From Nematostella vectensis (lineage: Eukaryota > Cnidaria > Anthozoa > Actiniaria > Edwardsiidae): a stretch of DNA of 64,000 nucleotides. Below the pieces are notes generated by a model, which did no database searches, was not told the origin of the DNA, and saw nothing but the letters and a program-made list of their open reading frames with translations. Within the stretch, counting starts at the first letter, position 1. The number at the start of each line of letters is the position of its first letter. Position numbers and translations under genes: made by a program. The stretch covers positions 13,401,665-13,465,664 of the forward strand of contig NC_064048.1 of the NCBI RefSeq assembly GCF_932526225.1, written 5' to 3'. Positions 35,934 through 48,653 of the stretch are shown one piece after another.

Positions 35934-37533
35934 GTTTTGTTCTATTATTATTATTATTTTCTTTTTTAGAGGGGGAGGGGAATTCAGCTAAAAATAGCCA
36001 AGGGTCAATTCAAGCAACTAGTACAAAAGATGTTTTTTTGCAGTCCTTTATTCAATATATTCAAGGTTATCATGCAGCTCTGTTGTTTGACTGCATATAT
36101 ATATATATATTTTTTCTTTCTTTTCATTACAAGTTCTATATGTGTAAGTGGTGACCATAGCTATGATTACTATTATTTAGAATTATTTTTTACCTACTAA
36201 AAGAAAACAACTTGACTGCAAAACACTTACTGTAGGGCACTCGATGTTAGGCATTACTTTCATGTGGATGTAAGGCTGAAATGTCAAAACCTTCATTAAC
36301 CCGTGAACTACGCTTTAGCGTATTACACTTTGTGGTGATCTGATTCTATTGTTCTTTTTTGTGTTTTACTAACTATTACCGTTTAACTATCACACTTTGT
36401 TTCACGGGTTAATGAAAACCACTCTAATTACTTACAGTAATTCTTTTTTAATATTATTATTTACTTGTATAATTTAGATGAGCAATACATATTTCTTCTT
36501 GGCCTTGTAGAGCTCATCTCGTTCCTCATAAATAACAAACAAAATGAAGTTTGTTCTTATTTGGTGCAAAGGAATCTACATTAGTTTTCTAATCAGATAA
36601 TTGTTTTTTTTAACACTCACCTGTTATTTCAACAGCTCTTACTTGAGTTTGCTTGTCTCAGAAATAGACCTTGCTTAATAAACAAAGACATGTTACAAAC
36701 TTTTTTAATAATAGGTAACAACTGCAATATTGTATGAAGAGAGTGCCCCTCCCTTCCCCCTGCTATTGTTGACATTATGCTCAATAAACTGTTACCTCTC
36801 CCCTCTCCACCAGTTAAGCATTCTATGTATGCATCCCTGTACAAAATGCGCCCCTTCAAATAGAACATTAAAGTTCACATACTTGTTTACTTCCTCAAAC
36901 TCTTTGCTTTGTGTCTTTTGTTAACTTCCTAGGAACAAATTGAATACATATAATCAATAAATCCAGCAAGCTTATTTTGCAAACTCACTTTTTTTTATTT
37001 TTGCGCAAAACCAATCAGGATTAGGGGGGTCAAGCACAAAGAAAGAAAACGAATAAAAAAAAGCCCATTGGCCTGGGATCGAACCCGGTCTGAAGAACAA
37101 AACGAAAACCATACATACGGATTACCCAATCGGTATGGCAGCACTAGGCTTTTACGGAAGGCTGTAAAGAACCCGAAGGCCCCAAGCACCGATATTTCCG
37201 AGCGAACATGTCTGGAGTCAGTGATTATTGTAGGCTTTTAAGTGTCAACAAACAGTTGAACTTTTTAAAAGCTGTTAATACCTTATTAAATAATATGCAA
37301 TATTATATTGAAAACTATGTTAATTGACAGTTTGTGGTCATTTTTTTGTTTTGTTTAAAGTCCCCACATGTACCAAAAGCTCATAAGTCAGTATTAGAAT
37401 TTCACTGAAGTTCATTGTGTCAGAGCTCTAGAGCAATAGCAAATCTCTTAAGCATGACACTCCCCCTTTAAAGGAAAGTAAAAAAAAATCAAAATTGTTG
37501 GTGGGGGTCTCTGTTGTGTTTTTTTTCTTTTTA
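35934..37533 (+). repeat. Satellite unit U18, short class
   Basis: Short unit with its deletion junction at 37206/37207, equivalent to U5/U7. It lacks their GAGACTGGAGGGG variant, so that variant arose, or was lost, after the duplication. Confidence 0.92.
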
Positions 37534-39450
37534 GTTTTGTTCTATTATTATTATTATTTTCTTTTTTAGAGGGGGAGGGGAATTCAGCTAAAAATAGCCA
37601 AGGGTCAATTCAAGCAACTAGTACAAAACATGTTTTTTTGCAGTCCTTTATTCAATATATTCAAGGTTATCATGCAATTCTGTTGTTTGACTGCATATAT
37701 ATACATTTTTTTTCTTTCTTTTCATTACAAGTTCTATATGTGTAAGTGGTGACCATAGCTATGATTACTATTATTTAGAATTATTTTTTACCTACTAAAA
37801 GAAAACAACTTGACTGCAAAACACTTACTGTAGGGCACTCGATATTAGGCATTACTTTCATGTGGATGTAAGGCTGAAATGTCAAAACCTTCATTAACCC
37901 GTGAACTACGCTTTAGCGTATTACACTTTGTTGTGATCTGATTCTATTGTTCTTTTTTGTGTTTTACTAACTATTACCGTTTAACTATCACACTTTGTTT
38001 CACGGGTTAATGAAAACCACTCTAATTACTTACAGTAATTCTTTTTTAATATTATTATTTACTTGTATAATTTAGATGAGCAATACATATTTCTTCTTGG
38101 CCTTGTAGAGCTCATCTCGTTCCTCATAAATAACAAACAAAATGAAGTTTGTTCTTATTTGGTGCAAAGGAATCTACATTAGTTTTCTAATCAGATAATT
38201 GTTTTTTTTAACACTCACCTGTTATTTCAACAGCTCTTACTTGAGTTTGCTTGTCCCAGAAATAGACCTTGCTTAATAAACAAAGACATGTTACAAACTT
38301 ATTTAATAATAGGTAACAACTGCAATATTGTATGAAGAGAGTGCCCCTCCCTTCCCCCTGCTATTGTTGACATTATGCTCAATAAACTGTTACCTCTCCC
38401 CTCTCCACCAATTAAGCATTCTATGTATGCATCCCTGTACAAAATGCGCCCCTTCAAATAGAACATTAAAGTTCACATACTTGTTTACTTCCTCAAACTC
38501 TTTGCTTTGTGTCTTTTGTTAACTTCCTAGGAACAAATTGAATACATATAATCAATAAATCCAGCAAGCTTATTTTGCAAACTCACTTTTTTTTTATTTT
38601 TGCGCAAAACCAATCAGGATTAGGGGGGTCAAGAACAAAGAAAGAAAACGAATAAAAAAAAAGCCCATTGGCCTGGGATCGAACCCGGTCTGAAGAACAA
38701 AACGAAAACCATACATACGGATTACCCAATCGGTATGGCAGCACTAGGCTTTTACGGAAGGCTGTAAAGAACCCGAAGGCCCCAAGCACCGATATTTCCG
38801 AGCGAATATGCTGTACAACACTCTCGCAAGGTTATCCCAACCCGCGCATTAATGGGGAGGACAATAACCAGGATCCCAGGCCTGTAATACGGTTACGCCA
38901 CGCACAGCTCGCCGAGATTGTGGATGACAAAAAATAGAGGTCTATTTGGGCGTCTTGGGTCCCTTGGGGACTCGCCATGCGCACGGGCGCATCTCTTTTT
39001 TTGTGTACATGACATCAAATTAGCGAAGAAAAAAGACGCTGTTTTGGTATCATGTGAAAAGCATAAAATAAATAGAAATAAAAACGTAAGGGGGGAGAAT
39101 ATTGACATCTTCATATTAGAATATTGACAAAATCCTCAATTTTGTCTACGCTGACAAAGTAAAGCTGTATTTTACTTTAAAGGGGCAGCAGCATAGTACT
39201 GCGCATGTCTGGAGTCAGTGATTATTGTAGGCTTTTAAGTGTCAACAAACAGTTGAACTTTTTAAAAGCTGTCAATGCCTTATTAAATAATATGCAATAT
39301 TATATTGAAAACTATGTTAATTGACAGTTTGTGGTCATTTTTTTTGTTTTGTTTAAAGTCTCCCACATGTATCAAAAGCTCATAAGTCAGTATTAGAATT
39401 TCACTGAAGTTCATTGTGTCAGGGCTCTAGAGCTATTGCAAATCTCTTAA

Positions 39451-40007
39451 GACCAGCGGTCTGAGTTCGTCGAGATTTCTCGGAAAAATGATGTTTGGGC
39501 GCCCTAGCTCAAAACTAAACTGGTAATAGGTATGGTTGACCTCAGTATACTGTGAAAGTTAGAAGCAATTTGGATAAATATTTTTGGCGATAGGAGCCGA
39601 AAAGTAATTTTTCGTCTCCCGCACCCGGATTTGAGACAATTTCGTGGTTGTTAGAAAAAGACTAAAAACCGGTTCGCAACGCGTGATAAAACATTTGAAG
39701 CTTATATAAACCTAAAGAATAGATAATAAGGATTTCCCAGGCTGAAAGATAAGCTGTTCTGTCAGCACCTTATTATTTTACGCGATTTTATTTTATTTTA
39801 TGTTTTTAGATGACTTTGAAAAGCCTTGAAATGATCGTCTAATATCGCCGATGAGATGTGGATTTGGCAAAAATGATTGCATTCATCGAAAAGAACATCA
39901 TTTCTACTTTTGATATGTGAAATAAAATTTAGGGGCAAATAAAATCCGACTTTTTTACAAGCCGAAATATGACCCCCACTTGACCCTAATTATAAACAAA
40001 TGCCGAC
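39451..40007 (+). repeat. Left terminal inverted repeat, transposon copy 2
   Basis: 557 bp, matching copy 1's left repeat except for a few substitutions (for example GTATGGTTGACC for GTATTGTTGACC). Confidence 0.88.
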
Positions 40008-40661
40008 TACTGTATTGGGTTTTCCGCATTCAAACAACGCCTTCAAATCTCCAGAAAAACAAGAAAGAGCGCTCAAATCAAAAGAAATATACTGTTGGCA
40101 ATACTAAACTTTAATGGTAATAATTTCATAGCATTTATTGCATTAAATTTCGATTTTTAGGCTCGCGTGATACTATTTTGTTTGCTGCCATGCATACGTA
40201 ATTAAAAGCGTGACATACAAAGCGACAAGCATAAAATACCTCACCATGACTGCAATAAGACTTTTCTGATAATTACTTATTAAAAACAAAAACGTCCAAA
40301 AGAAGAAAATGAGAGTTTTGCATGTTTTTATTTAATTAACAAGCGATACTGACATAATTTTGTACAGTTTTAAATTGTAATTAAACAAAAAGCTTGATCA
40401 AATTGTCAAAATTTGCTTATTTTTAAAGCCTTTGTTCAACTACAAATTTGATCAAATAAAAATACAAATTATGCAAGAACGCTGAGACATTTGCGATATT
40501 GAGGCCTTCCACCGTAATCTGTTTTCCTTTTTTAGTAAAAGAGAGTATTGAAGTGTAAAAACTTACTCTGGTCTTCACAACAGAACACAGGATTACCGAC
40601 TCAGAAATCTATTTCATGTAACCATGAAAAAAATATAATCGGGACCCAAGAAATCGTGGAT
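40008..40661. other. AT-rich left interior of transposon copy 2
   Basis: Matches 14897-15550 in copy 1. No gene, RNA gene or further element is visible. Confidence 0.5.
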
Positions 40662-41045
40662 TTATTTTGCGCAACTACATCTTCGAATAACATCCACGAG
40701 CGTGGCTACAAAAGAAGCTTTGCGTCGGGTTGCTCCGGGCACTTGAAGCTCCAGCTCTTTGCAGATAGTGGGAAGGGTGGCCACTGAAAGAAAGGTGAGC
40801 CTGGACCTGGAGTACAAGTGGCACAAGTCGATGCCGTTCGCTTCTATAGGGTGATTTAGTTGGCATTTATCTAGGATGGCAGCTCTCGTACGGAAGTAGG
40901 CGGCTGCCTCCTCCGCAGCCTCTACTGCCTCCGCACCCTGTGTTATTTTCGGAAATAATACACCTGTACATGGCCCGGTAATAGGAACTCGCTGATTTAA
41001 TCGGCGTTCCCCTGTATAGAGATGCAGCTTGTTGATTCTATCACT
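40662..41045 (-). pseudogene. Captured gene fragment, terminal exon-like frame (copy 2)
   Basis: Same 127-codon minus-strand frame as at 15551-15934, intact in length and without stops. The two substitutions relative to copy 1 leave the protein unchanged. The SAP-like C-terminal segment is conserved. Lacks a start codon; function unknown. Confidence 0.5.
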
Positions 41046-41107
41046 TCATTCCCAATAGATGGTACGCCCCCCTCCTCCCCCCGACTACTTTTTGGTGGTA
41101 GCCAAGC

Positions 41108-41398
41108 TTGCCGGGAAGGGGGACTCCGATAAAAACAGACGGGGGTGATCGTCGGCAAAATTGATTGTAACCCGTTAGGGATGGCACTTTAGGCGTGGTC
41201 AACAGAAATTATTTCCTCTAAGAGATGGAAAATTGGGTGAGGTCGAAGGAATTTTTGCCCCTAAGGGATAGCAGAATCTGAAAAATCCTCCAACACCCCC
41301 TAAGAGATGGCAGTTGGTAGAAATTTTATACCCTAAAAGATATGACGATCACCCCCGTCTACATTTTTAGAGAGTACCCCCCCCCCCCCCCCCCCGGG
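41108..41398. mobile_element. Nested inverted-repeat element within transposon copy 2
   Basis: The 17-bp perfect arms are at 41137-41153 and 41344-41360, with the same five-motif internal minisatellite. Outer tracts differ in C number: a 19-C run at 41377-41395 replaces the interrupted C8-TT-C10 of copy 1. Confidence 0.6.
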
Positions 41399-41423
41399 CA
41401 AAGATATGCATTCCCCTTCTTTG

Positions 41424-41699
41424 TCAAACTCGCATTTGCCGTATAGTGTGTGCCGGTCTAACCAAGCCAAGCGTGTATAGCCTTTCACGCACTGGACAGC
41501 TGAATAGCTTTGTGGTAGGCTCTTCCTCGTTGCTGACTGCGGGTTCTGGCTCAGCGGCGTTCGCCCTGCGCTCGACAGCACGCTTGATGTTATCGAATTC
41601 ACCGTCACTGAACGAGCCCGGAAACGTTGAAATCGATTGGTCAGGATGCGGCCTGAAGGCTCTCTCTCCTCTTCCCCTCCCACTCCCCTCGTTTTTCAT
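41424..41699 (-). pseudogene. Captured gene fragment, upstream exon-like frame (copy 2)
   Basis: The 91-codon frame is identical to that at 16316-16591, with ATG at 41697-41699. It is upstream of the terminal frame on the same strand, with the nested inverted repeat between them. Confidence 0.4.
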
Positions 41700-41737
41700 C
41701 AAATCCAAGATGGTGGCTATAATACACCGGGTAAACG

Positions 41738-41756
41738 CCCCCCCCCCCCCCCCCCC
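41738..41756. repeat. Poly-C run, transposon copy 2
   Basis: 19 C, four fewer than at the matching site of copy 1. Length difference may be biological or a sequencing artefact. Confidence 0.75.
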
Positions 41757-42139
41757 TTATTGAAGGCTTTTCAAATATTATTCTTTTTCCAAATGGTACC
41801 TATGGTTGAGCAAGCCACACCTCCCCCCCTCCTCAGTCCTCTGGTCCTACGATCTCCTGCCCGAGACTTTGTCAAAGTAAAGAAGCGCTTATAGAGAGTA
41901 ATTACCTGATTGCAATAAGCGTTTACTGCACCTTACGCGCAAATCCTGCGTTGTCTTGCTTGTAGTATGCCGGTAAAGTGAAGAATGAAAGCGATTTTTT
42001 TACTGGTTAACAAACCAATCGATTGGCTAAGACAAAATTTGGACGGCTGTTTATCCCGGCCAGACAAATTTTGCCCTCCTAGTGCGATTAGGCCCTAAGT
42101 TAACGCGCGAAAAAATGAAAACAGAAAAGTAACCTCAAA

Positions 42140-42350
42140 ATTTACCTAGGGAGCTTTTTTTGGACATATGCTCCCTAACAAGAATGGAATTTTTTTGGTA
42201 GTATTGAAAACAATAGTAAAAGCATCAACCGTTATTTTTTCTTACTTTCTTTTTATAACTCAATTTACCTGGGGAATGGAAATTGGTTGGTTATATCATA
42301 AACAATAGTAGAAAAGCTTCAACTGTTATTTTTTCTTGATTTCTTAGTAT
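42140..42350 (+). repeat. Two-copy diverged direct repeat within transposon copy 2
   Basis: Same pair of AATTTACCTRGGGA-led copies as at 17035-17240 in copy 1, with no further change seen. Confidence 0.55.
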
Positions 42351-42774
42351 GAACGCTTGTTGAATAAATTAACTCCTCGAATTTGCATAACAACACGACA
42401 GCAGAAGATGGTACGCGTTTCTAGTCCACGAAAGTAGGGAACGAAAATAAAAATTATAATGCTTTTAGAACGAGGGATGGATAGAAATAAATATAGGACG
42501 ATTTAAGAATAACTTTCGTGGGAAAAAGTTTTGTGATGCTCATGAAGCGGAAGAATAAAGAACCGGAAGTTTTTAGTGCCGATAATAATTATCATGCATG
42601 GGGATTGTACTTTAAAATGTTATGAAAATATGATCTTGAAAAGCATATAAACATCAGAGAGACAAGAATATTTGATCAAATACCAGTATTTTCAAGAATT
42701 ATATTGCATCCTTGTTTTGGGGAGTTTTAATTGTTATTTATAAGTTTTTGGTAGCGAGGCATTAAAAAGTGAGT

Positions 42775-43331
42775 GTCGGCATTTGTTTATAATTAGGGTC
42801 AAGTGGGGGTCATATTTCGGCTTGTAAAAAAGTCGGATTTTATTTGCCCCTAAATTTTATTTCACATATCAAAAGTAAAAATGATGCTCTTTTCGATGAA
42901 TGCAAACATTTTTGCCAAATCCACATCTCATCGGCGATATTACACGATTATTTCAAGGCTTTTCAAAGTCATCTAAAAACATAAAATAAAATAAAATCGC
43001 GTAAAATAATAAGGTGCTGACAGAACAGCTTATCCTTCAGCCTGGGAGTTCCTTATTATCCATTCTTTAGGTTTATATAAGCTGCAGTTGTTTTATCACG
43101 CGTTGCGAACCGGTTTTTAGTCTTTTTCTAACAACCACGAAATTGTCTCAAATCAGGGTGCGGGAGACGAAAAATTACTTTTCGGCTTCTATCGCCAAAA
43201 ATATTTATCCAAATTGCTTCAAACTTTCACAGGATATCATGGTCGACCATACCTATTACCAGTTTAATTTTGAGCTAGGGCACCCAAACTTCATTTTTCC
43301 GAGAAATCTCGACGAACTCAGACCGCTGGTC
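42775..43331 (-). repeat. Right terminal inverted repeat, transposon copy 2
   Basis: 557 bp, beginning GTCGGC and ending at the TTAA. It shows the same left/right differences as copy 1, so those differences predate the segmental duplication. Confidence 0.88.
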
Positions 43332-43416
43332 TTAAACATGACACTACCCCTTTAAAGGAAAGTAAAAAAAATCAAAATTGTTGGTGGGGGTCTCTGTTGT
43401 GTTTTTTTTCTTTTTA

Positions 43417-43574
43417 GTTTTGTTCTATTATTATTATTATTTTCTTTTTTAGAGGGGGAGGGGAATTCAGCTAAAAATAGCCAAGGGTCAATTCAAGCAA
43501 CTAGTACAAAAGATGTTTTTTTGCAGTCCTTTATTCAATATATTCAAGGTTATCATGCAGCTCTGTTGTTTGAC

Positions 43575-43610
<36 letters not shown>

Positions 43611-45335
43611 CTTTCTTTTCATTACAAGTTCTATATGTGTAAGTGGTGACCATAGCTATGATTACTATTATTTAGAATATTTTTTTACCTACTAACAGAA
43701 AACAACTTGACTGCAAAACACTTACTGTAGGGCACTCGATATTAGGCATTACTTTCATGTGGATGTAAGGTTGAAATGTCAAAACCTTCATTAACCCGTG
43801 AACTACGCTTTAGCGTATTACCCTTTGTTGTGATCTGATTCTATTGTTCTTTTTTGTGTTTTACTAACTATTACCGTTTAACTATCACACTTTGTTTCAC
43901 GGGTTAATGAAAACCACTCTAATTACACACAGTAATTCTTTTTTAATATTATTATTTACTTGTATAATTTAGATGAGCAATACATATTTCTTCTTGGCCT
44001 TGTAGAGCTCATCTCGTTCCTCATAAATAACAAACAAAATGAAGTTTGTTCTTATTTGGTGCAAAGGAATCTACATTAGTTTTCTAATCAGATAATTGTT
44101 TTTTTAACACTCACCTGTTATTTCAACAGCTCTTACTTGAGTTTGCTTGTCTCAGAAATAGACCTTGCTTAATAAACAAAGACATGTTACAAACTTTTTT
44201 AATAATAGGTAACAACTGCAATATTGTATGAAGAGAGTGCCCCTCCCTTCCCCCTGCTATTGTTGACATTATGCTCAATAAACTGTTACCTCTCCCCTCT
44301 CCACCAGTTAAGCATTCTATGTATGCTTATCTGTACAAAATGCGCCCCTTCAAATAGAACATTAAAGTTCACATACTTGTTTACTTCTTCAAACTCTTTG
44401 CTTTGTGTTTTTTGTTAACTTAATCAATAAATCCAGCAAGCTTATTTTGCAAACTCACTTTTTTTATTATTTTTGCGCAAAACCAATCAGGATTAGGGGG
44501 GTCAAGCACAAAGAAAGAAAACGAATAAAAAAAAGCCCATTGGCCTGGGATCGAACCCGGTCTGAAGAACAAAACGGAAACCATACATACGGATTACCCA
44601 ATCGGTATGGCAGCACAAGGCTTTTACGGAAGGCTGTAAAGAACCCGAAGGCCCCAAGCACCGATATTTCCGAGCGAATATGCTGTACAACACTCTTGCA
44701 AGGTTATCCCAACCCGCGCATTAATGGGGAGGACAATAACCAGGATCCCAGGCCTGTAATACGGTTACGCCACGAACAGCTCGCCGAGATTGTGGATGAC
44801 AAAAAATAAAGGTCTATTTGGGCGTCTTGGGTCCCTTGGGGACTCGCCATGCGCACGGGCGCATCTCTTTTATTGTGTACATGACATCAAATTAGCGAAG
44901 AAAAAAGACGCTGTTTTGGTATCATGTGAAAAGCATAAAATAAACAGAAATAAAGACGTAAGGGGGGAGAATATTGACATCTTCATATTAGAATATTGAC
45001 AAAATCCGCAATTTTGTCTACGCTGACTAAGTAAAGCTGTATTTTACTTTAAAGGGGCAGCAGCATAGTACTGCGCATGTCTGGAGTCAGTGTTCATTGT
45101 AGGCTTTTAAGTGTCAACAAACAGTTGAACTTTTTAAAAGCTGTCAATACCTTATTAAATAATATGCAATATTATATTGAAAACTATGTTAATTGACAGT
45201 TTGTTGTTAATTTTTTTTGTTTTGTTTAAAGTCTCCCACATGTACCAAAAGCTCATAAGTCAGTATTAGAATTTCACTGAAGTTCATTGTGTCAGGGCTC
45301 TAGAGCTATTGCAAATATCTTAAACATGACACTCC
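43417..45335 (+). repeat. Satellite unit U20, long class, truncated at its 3' end
   Basis: This U9-like unit lacks 24 bp at 44421/44422 (from CCTAGG to ACATAT in intact units). It is cut off at 45335, inside ACTCC just after AACATGAC, where a deletion scar joins it to the middle of the next unit. It has the longest TA tract of the window (about 43578-43607). Confidence 0.9.
43578..43607. repeat. (TA)n microsatellite, longest copy (U20)
   Basis: This is the longest uninterrupted TA run of the window, just after TTGACTGCA. The matching site in its sister unit U9 is about half as long. Confidence 0.85.
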
Positions 45336-45348
45336 ATGACTCCATGAC
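45336..45348. other. Deletion scar with templated filler
   Basis: Thirteen bases, ATGACTCCATGAC, lie between U20 sequence ending ATGACACTCC and U21 sequence starting GCTCTTACTTGAG. The filler looks like re-copied fragments of the adjacent ATGACACTCC. Such templated filler is typical of polymerase-theta end joining. At least about 780 bp is missing, and about 2.8 kb if the partner unit is U11-like. Confidence 0.75.
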
Positions 45349-46647
45349 GCTCTTACTTGAGTTTGCTTGTCTCAGAAATAGACCTTGCTTAATAAACAAA
45401 GACATGTTACAAACTTATTTAATAATAGGTAACAACTGCAATATTGTATGAAGAGAGTGCCCCTCTCTTCCCCCTGCTATTGTTGAAATTATGCTCAATA
45501 AACTTTTACCTCTTCCCTCTCCACCAGTTAAGCATTCTATGTATGCTTCCCTGTACAAAATGCACCCCTTCAAATAGAACATTAAAGTTCACATACTTGT
45601 TTACTTCCTCAAACTCTTTGCTTTGTGTTTTTTGTTAACTTCCTAGGAACAAATTGAATACATATAATCAATAAATCCAGCAAGCTTATTTTGCAAACTC
45701 ACTTTTTTTTTTTTTTTGCGCAAAACCAATCAGGATTAATGGGGTCAAGCACAAAGAAAGAAAACGAATTTAAAAATGCCCATTGGCCTGGGATCGAACC
45801 CGGTCTGAAGAACAAAACGGAAACCATACATACGGATTACCCAATCGGTATGGCAGCACAAGGCTTTTACGGAAGGCTGTAAAGAACCCGAAGGCCCCAA
45901 GCACCGATATTTCCGAGCGAATATGCTGTACAACACTCTTGCAAGGTTATCCCAACCCGCGCATTAATGGGGAGGACAATAACCAGGATCCCAGGCCTGT
46001 AATACGGTTTTGCCACGAACAGCTCGCCGAGATTGTGGATGACAAAAAATAGAGGTCTATTTGGGCGTCTTGGGTCCCTTGGGGACTCGCCATGCGCACG
46101 GGCGCATCTCTTTTATTGTGTACATGACATCAAATTAGCGAAGAAAAATTTACGCTGTTTTGGTATCATGTGAAAAGCATAAAATAAATAGAAATAAAGA
46201 CGTAAGGGGGGAGAATATTGACATCTTCATATTAGAATATTGACAAAATCCGCAATTTTGTCTACGCTGACTAAGTAAAGCTGTATTTTACTTTAAAGGG
46301 GCAGCAGCATAGTACTGCGCATGTCTGGAGTCAGTGTTTATTGTAGGCTTTTAAGTGTCAACAAACAGTTGAACTTTTTAAAAGCTGTCAATACCTTATT
46401 AAATAATATACAATATTATATTGAAAACTCTGTTAATTGACAGTTTGTGGTCATTTGTTTTGTTTTGTTTAAAGTCTCCCACATGTACCAAAAGCTCATA
46501 AGTCAGTATTAGAATTTCACTGAAGTTCATTGTGTCAGGGCTCTAGAGCTATTGCAAATCTCTTAAACATTACACTACCCCTTTAAAGGAAAGTAAAAAA
46601 AATCAAAATTGTTGGTGGGGGCCTCTGCTGTGTTTCTTTTCTTTTTA
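45349..46647 (+). repeat. Satellite unit U21, 5'-truncated
   Basis: Partial unit of 1299 bp lacking its first 700 or so bases: no ATT tract, TA tract or 125-bp MITE. The remaining part has U11/U13 diagnostic variants (GGATTAATGGGGTC near 45732, CATTACACTA tail). Confidence 0.9.
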
Positions 46648-48653
46648 GTTTTGTTCTATTATTATTATTATTTTCTTTTTTAGAGGGGGAGGGGAATTCA
46701 GCTAAAAATAGCCAAGGGTCAATTCAAGCAACTAGTACAAAAGATGTTATTTTGCAGTCCTTTATTCAATATATTCAAGGTTATCATGCAGCTCTGTTGT
46801 TTGACTGCATATATATATATATATATTTTTTCTTTTTATTACAAGTTCTATATGTGTAAGTGGTGACCATAGCTATGATTACTATTATTTAGAATATTTT
46901 TTTACCTACTAACAGAAAACAACTTGACTGCAAAACACTTACTGTAGGGCACTCGATATTAGGCATTACTTTCATGTGGATGTAAGGTTGAAATGTCAAA
47001 ACCTTCATTAACCCGTTAACTACGCTTTAGGGTATTACACTTTGTGGTGATCTGATTCTATTGTTCTTTTTTGTGTTTTACTAACTATTACCGTTTAACT
47101 ATCACACTTTGTTTCACGGGTTAATGAAAACTACTCTAATTACTTACAGTAATTCTTTTTTAATATTATTATTTACTTGTATAATTTAGATGAGCAATAC
47201 ATATTTCTTTATGGCTTTGTAAAGCTCATCTCGTTCCTCATAAATAACAAACAAAATGAAGTTTGTTCTTATTTTGGTGCAAAGGAATCTACAGTAGTTT
47301 TTTAATCAGATAATTGTTTTTCTTTAAACACTCCCCTGTTATTTCAACAGCCTTACATGAGTTCGCTTGTCTCAGAAATAGACCTTGCTTAATAAACAAA
47401 GACATGTTACAAACTTATTTAATAATAGGTAACAACTGCAATATTGTATGAAGAGAGTGCCCCTCTCTTCCCCCTGCTATTGTTGAAATTATGCTCAATA
47501 AACTTTTACCTTTTCCCTCTCCACCAGTTAAGCATTCTATGTATGCTTCCCTGTACAAAATGCACCCCTTCAAATAGAACATTAAAGTTCACATACTTGT
47601 TTACTTCCTCAAACTCTTTGCTTTGTGTCTTTTGTTAACTTCCTAGGAACAAATTGAATACATATAATCAATAAACCTAGCAAGCTTATTTTGCAAACTC
47701 ACTTTTTTTAATTATTATTTTTGCGCAAAACCTATCAGGATTAAGGGGGTCCAGCACAAAGAAAAAAACGAATTAAAAAAAAAAGCCCATTGGCCTGGGA
47801 TCGAACCCGGTCTGAAGAACAAAACGGAAACCATACATACGGATTACCCAATCGGTATGGCAGCACAAGGCTTTTACGGAAGGCTGTAAAGAACCCGAAG
47901 GCCCCAAGCACTGATATTTCCGAGCGAATATGCTGTTCAACACTCTTGCAAGGTTATTCCAACCAGCGCATTAAAGGGGAGGACAATAACCAGGATCCCA
48001 GGCCTGTAATACGGTTACGCCACGCACAGCTCGCCGAGATTGTGGATGACAAAAAATAGAGGTCTATTTGGGCGTCTTGGGTCCCTTGGGGACTCGCCAT
48101 GCGCACGGGCGCATCTCTTTTATTGTGTACATGACATCAAATTAGCGAAGAAAAAAGACGCTGTTTTGGTATCATGTGAAAAGCATAAAATAAATAGAAA
48201 TAAAGACGTAAGGGGGGAGAATATTGACATCTTCATATTAGAATATTGACAAAATCCGCAATTTTGTCTACGCTGACTAAGTAAAGCTGTATTTTACTTT
48301 AAAGGGGCAGCAGCATAGTAATGCGCATGTCTGGAGTCAGTGTTTATTGTAGGCTTTCAAGTGTCAACAAACAGTTGAACTTTTTAAAAGCTGTCAATAC
48401 CTTATTAAATAATATACAATATTATATTGAAAACTCTGTTAATTGACAGTTTGTGGTCATTTGTTTTGTTTTGTTTAAAGTCTCCCACATGTACCAAAAG
48501 CTCATAAGTCAGTATTAGAATTTCACTGAAGTTCATTGTGTCAGGGCTCTAGAGCTATTGCAAATCTCTTAAACATTACACTACCCCTTTAAAGGAAAGT
48601 AAAAAAAATCAAAATTGTTGGTGGGGGCCTCTGCTGTGTTTCTTTTCTTTTTA
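46648..48653 (+). repeat. Satellite unit U22, long class, mosaic
   Basis: Long 2006-bp unit. Its first three quarters match U12/U14 (CACTGATATTT, TTATTCCAACCAGCG). Its tail matches U11/U13 (a-type, CATTTGTTTTGTT, CATTACACTA). The switch lies between about 47970 and 48345. Confidence 0.88.

Larger units (their letters stand above)
39451..43331. mobile_element. Non-autonomous TTAA-target DNA transposon, copy 2
   Basis: This 3881-bp insertion in U19 is flanked by TTAA (39447-39450 and 43332-43335) at the same satellite position as copy 1. By eye it differs from copy 1 by roughly ten substitutions plus poly-C length changes, which account for the 7-bp size difference. The shared site and shared flanking units mean it was copied with the array and did not insert independently. 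Confidence 0.9.
37534..43416 (+). repeat. Satellite unit U19, long class, interrupted by transposon copy 2
   Basis: Long unit split by the insertion at 39451-43331 at exactly the site used in U8 (TTAA 15 bases downstream of the GAGC palindrome end). It is the counterpart of U8 in the duplicated block. Confidence 0.93.
30334..48653 (+). repeat. Segmental duplication, second copy (U15 to about U22)
   Basis: Starts with U15, the near twin of U2, and runs through transposon copy 2. After U20 the correspondence is broken by the deletion scar and then resumes with U11/U12-like units U21 and U22. It has one short-long dimer fewer than the first copy before the transposon. Confidence 0.65.

Noticed and set aside
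39451-43331. Two independent insertions of the transposon
   Set aside because: Both copies sit at the same base of equivalent units with matching neighbours and share the same left/right repeat differences, so one insertion followed by duplication explains them.
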